This document shows positions 62,771 to 64,000 of a stretch of 64,000 bases of DNA, in pieces. The stretch lies in assembly GCF_042697365.1 (NCBI RefSeq), contig NZ_CP137605.1; one strand, written 5' to 3'. The number at the start of each line of letters is the position of its first letter. Position 1 is the stretch's first letter. The notes beneath the pieces were generated by a model. That model was not told the DNA's origin, did no database searches, and saw only the letters and a list, made by a program, of their open reading frames with translations. The position numbers and the translations under genes are program-made. Source of the stretch: Brucella pseudintermedia (GTDB taxonomy: Bacteria > Pseudomonadota > Alphaproteobacteria > Rhizobiales > Rhizobiaceae).

Positions 62771-62805
62771 CAATGCTGCGCAATACGGGACGCGGTGCCA
62801 GATGA

Positions 62806-64000
62806 TCATTCGACACCCTCCGGATAGACCCATACGGTCGGGTTCTCGACCGGGAGCGCCGCGCCGCTTTGCGGACATTTGTAGATGGTCGGCAGCACAG
62901 GATTGAGAACGGGCACGATCTCACCCGTCTCGGCATCGGCGTCGGCTTCGCCGGTCGGAAACCTCATGCCCTCGACGCAGAGATAGCCAAATTTCGACCT
63001 TGAGGTGGGCAGCCCGAACGGTGCGCCATCACGGACGAATTTGATGAAACCCTTGGTTGCCAGCACGCTGATCCGTTCTCGGATCGTGTCCTTGCCGCCA
63101 AGCCCGGCCTTGTTCTCGAAGGCTTCAGCGAATTGCAAAGCGGTATAAAGATGTCCGGAACGGGCCTCATCGAAGAGGAGTTGCAGGATCACATCGCCTT
63201 TGCGCACACGTTCAGCATCGTGCTTGGCGCCTACTTCTGCACGTACCAGCCGCTCGTTCATCGGGTTGATTTCAACCCACTGGCCGTTGACCTTGTCGAC
63301 CAGTTTGGCTGGCAGTGCTGGGCCGTTGCGAAGCTCGATTTCGAGGCGTCGCTGCGATGAATCCTCGTCAGGCCGGTGCAGGATGAGGCCGGTGGTGTAA
63401 AAGCCGCGCAGGGCGCTGGCGCCGGAGAGCGCAAGGAATGGATCGTCCTTGAGCTGCTGCTTCGACAGCTTCCTGGTGTGGTGGACGAGGATGACGCCGC
63501 AGTCGGGATCGATGTGGTCGCGCAGGGTCTCGACCCGGTCCTTCAGGAAGAACATCATGGCGTCATTGTCGTTCTCGCCACCGCCATCCGGTCCACCGTC
63601 AAAGAGATTGCGGATCGGGTCGATGCAGATGATGTCGACGGGTTCGGCGGGAAATGCACCCCGAATTGCCGCGGCGACGCGCAAACTGCCCCCAACATCG
63701 AGCAGCATCTGGAGCTTCGGCGTGGCAACGAGATTGTCACGGGCGGCGGCGAGAATTTCCGGCGGCAAGCTGATCTGCTGCAGGCGCTCACGCAGATAAT
63801 GGTACTGGATCTCGGCCTGCAGGTAGAAGATGCGCAGCGGCCGCGGCGGGGTGAAGCCGAGGAAGGGCACGCCTGCCGCCATATGGACCAGAAGACTGAT
63901 CAACAGGTCGCTCTTGCCGACTTTTGGCGCGCCGCCGAGCACCAGAAGGCCACCCGGCGTCAGCACGCGCGGCGCGATGATGTCGGCCGGCATTGGGGTG
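62806..64000 (-). CDS. RepA-like AAA ATPase / replicative helicase (5' end outside window)
   Basis: At least 395 residues are visible. The P-loop is LGGAPKVGKSDLL, Walker B is IICIDPIRNLF, and VILVHHTRK follows, the pattern of RepA/AAA_25 hexameric helicases of plasmids and phages. The C-terminal region contains a winged-helix-like part (RERISVLATKGFIKFVRDG). The frame stays open to the window end, so it likely begins further right. It probably replicates the element and may act on the repeat-rich region just downstream. Confidence 0.85.
   Translation of the reverse strand, partial: TPMPADIIAPRVLTPGGLLVLGGAPKVGKSDLLISLLVHMAAGVPFLGFTPPRPLRIFYLQAEIQYHYLRERLQQISLPPEILAAARDNLVATPKLQMLLDVGGSLRVAAAIRGAFPAEPVDIICIDPIRNLFDGGPDGGGENDNDAMMFFLKDRVETLRDHIDPDCGVILVHHTRKLSKQQLKDDPFLALSGASALRGFYTTGLILHRPDEDSSQRRLEIELRNGPALPAKLVDKVNGQWVEINPMNERLVRAEVGAKHDAERVRKGDVILQLLFDEARSGHLYTALQFAEAFENKAGLGGKDTIRERISVLATKGFIKFVRDGAPFGLPTSRSKFGYLCVEGMRFPTGEADADAETGEIVPVLNPVLPTIYKCPQSGAALPVENPTVWVYPEGVE

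Larger units (their letters stand above)
62402..62805. other. Structured non-coding region with hairpins and iterated repeats
   Basis: About 400 bases without a gene but full of symmetrical elements, listed individually: two successive hairpins (62461-62520), a 9-base inverted repeat (62531/62575), and the AGTTGGGA family of repeats (62609-62770). Its place next to a RepA-like ATPase gene suggests a replication origin or a control region. Confidence 0.55.

Overview
The window looks like a chromosomal segment of an alphaproteobacterium of the Brucellaceae (Brucella/Ochrobactrum type). The evidence is the high-GC coding style, rhizobial families such as DUF982 and DUF6065, an RhtX/FptX-like siderophore permease, a gluconate 2-dehydrogenase-type operon and an IS5/IS427-group element. 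This placement comes from family recognition, not from a database search.

Bases 1-36300 are mostly ordinary chromosome. Two NitT/TauT-type ABC importer clusters lie on the minus strand (1-4950), followed by a DUF6065 gene. A small AT-rich accessory patch (about 6.2-8.35 kb) holds a proline-rich gene split by an IS5-family insertion. It is followed by a large autotransporter whose signal-peptide frame and passenger frame are separated by one base in a run of nine G. Next come an oligopeptide importer with two tandem binding proteins (oppA-oppA-oppB-oppC-fused oppDF), a membrane diguanylate cyclase, a zinc alcohol dehydrogenase with a divergent AraC regulator, and a three-gene gluconate 2-dehydrogenase-type complex (triheme cytochrome c, GMC flavoprotein, Tat-signal small subunit). 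A siderophore receptor with its inner-membrane permease, a fluoride riboswitch with crcB, and another AraC regulator complete this part.

From about 36.8 kb the window enters accessory DNA. It holds a ParDE toxin-antitoxin pair and an AlpA/excisionase-like regulator. A tightly coupled six-gene cassette follows: WYL regulator, SNF2-type helicase with a degenerate PLD-like N-terminus, DUF4391 protein, type III Mod, type III Res, and a GIY-YIG/DUF4357 protein. Start and stop codons overlap at several junctions, so I read it as one defence operon built around a type III restriction-modification system.

Convergent to that cassette, and running to the window's right end on the minus strand, is a phage-derived module. 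In transcription order it has a RepA-like ATPase (cut by the window end), a zinc-ribbon-like protein, a RuvC-like nuclease, DUF6362, HNH, a ParB-methyltransferase fusion, DUF7220, TerS, TerL, portal, a small membrane protein, ClpP-like protease, HK97 capsid, a small unknown protein, head-tail connector and adaptor, a DUF6127 membrane protein, an M15 endolysin with a C-terminal membrane segment, and a nested spanin pair. No tail genes are present where an HK97-type phage would carry them. The module is therefore either a decayed prophage or a capsid-forming satellite that borrows tails. No integrase is visible; it may lie beyond the right end.
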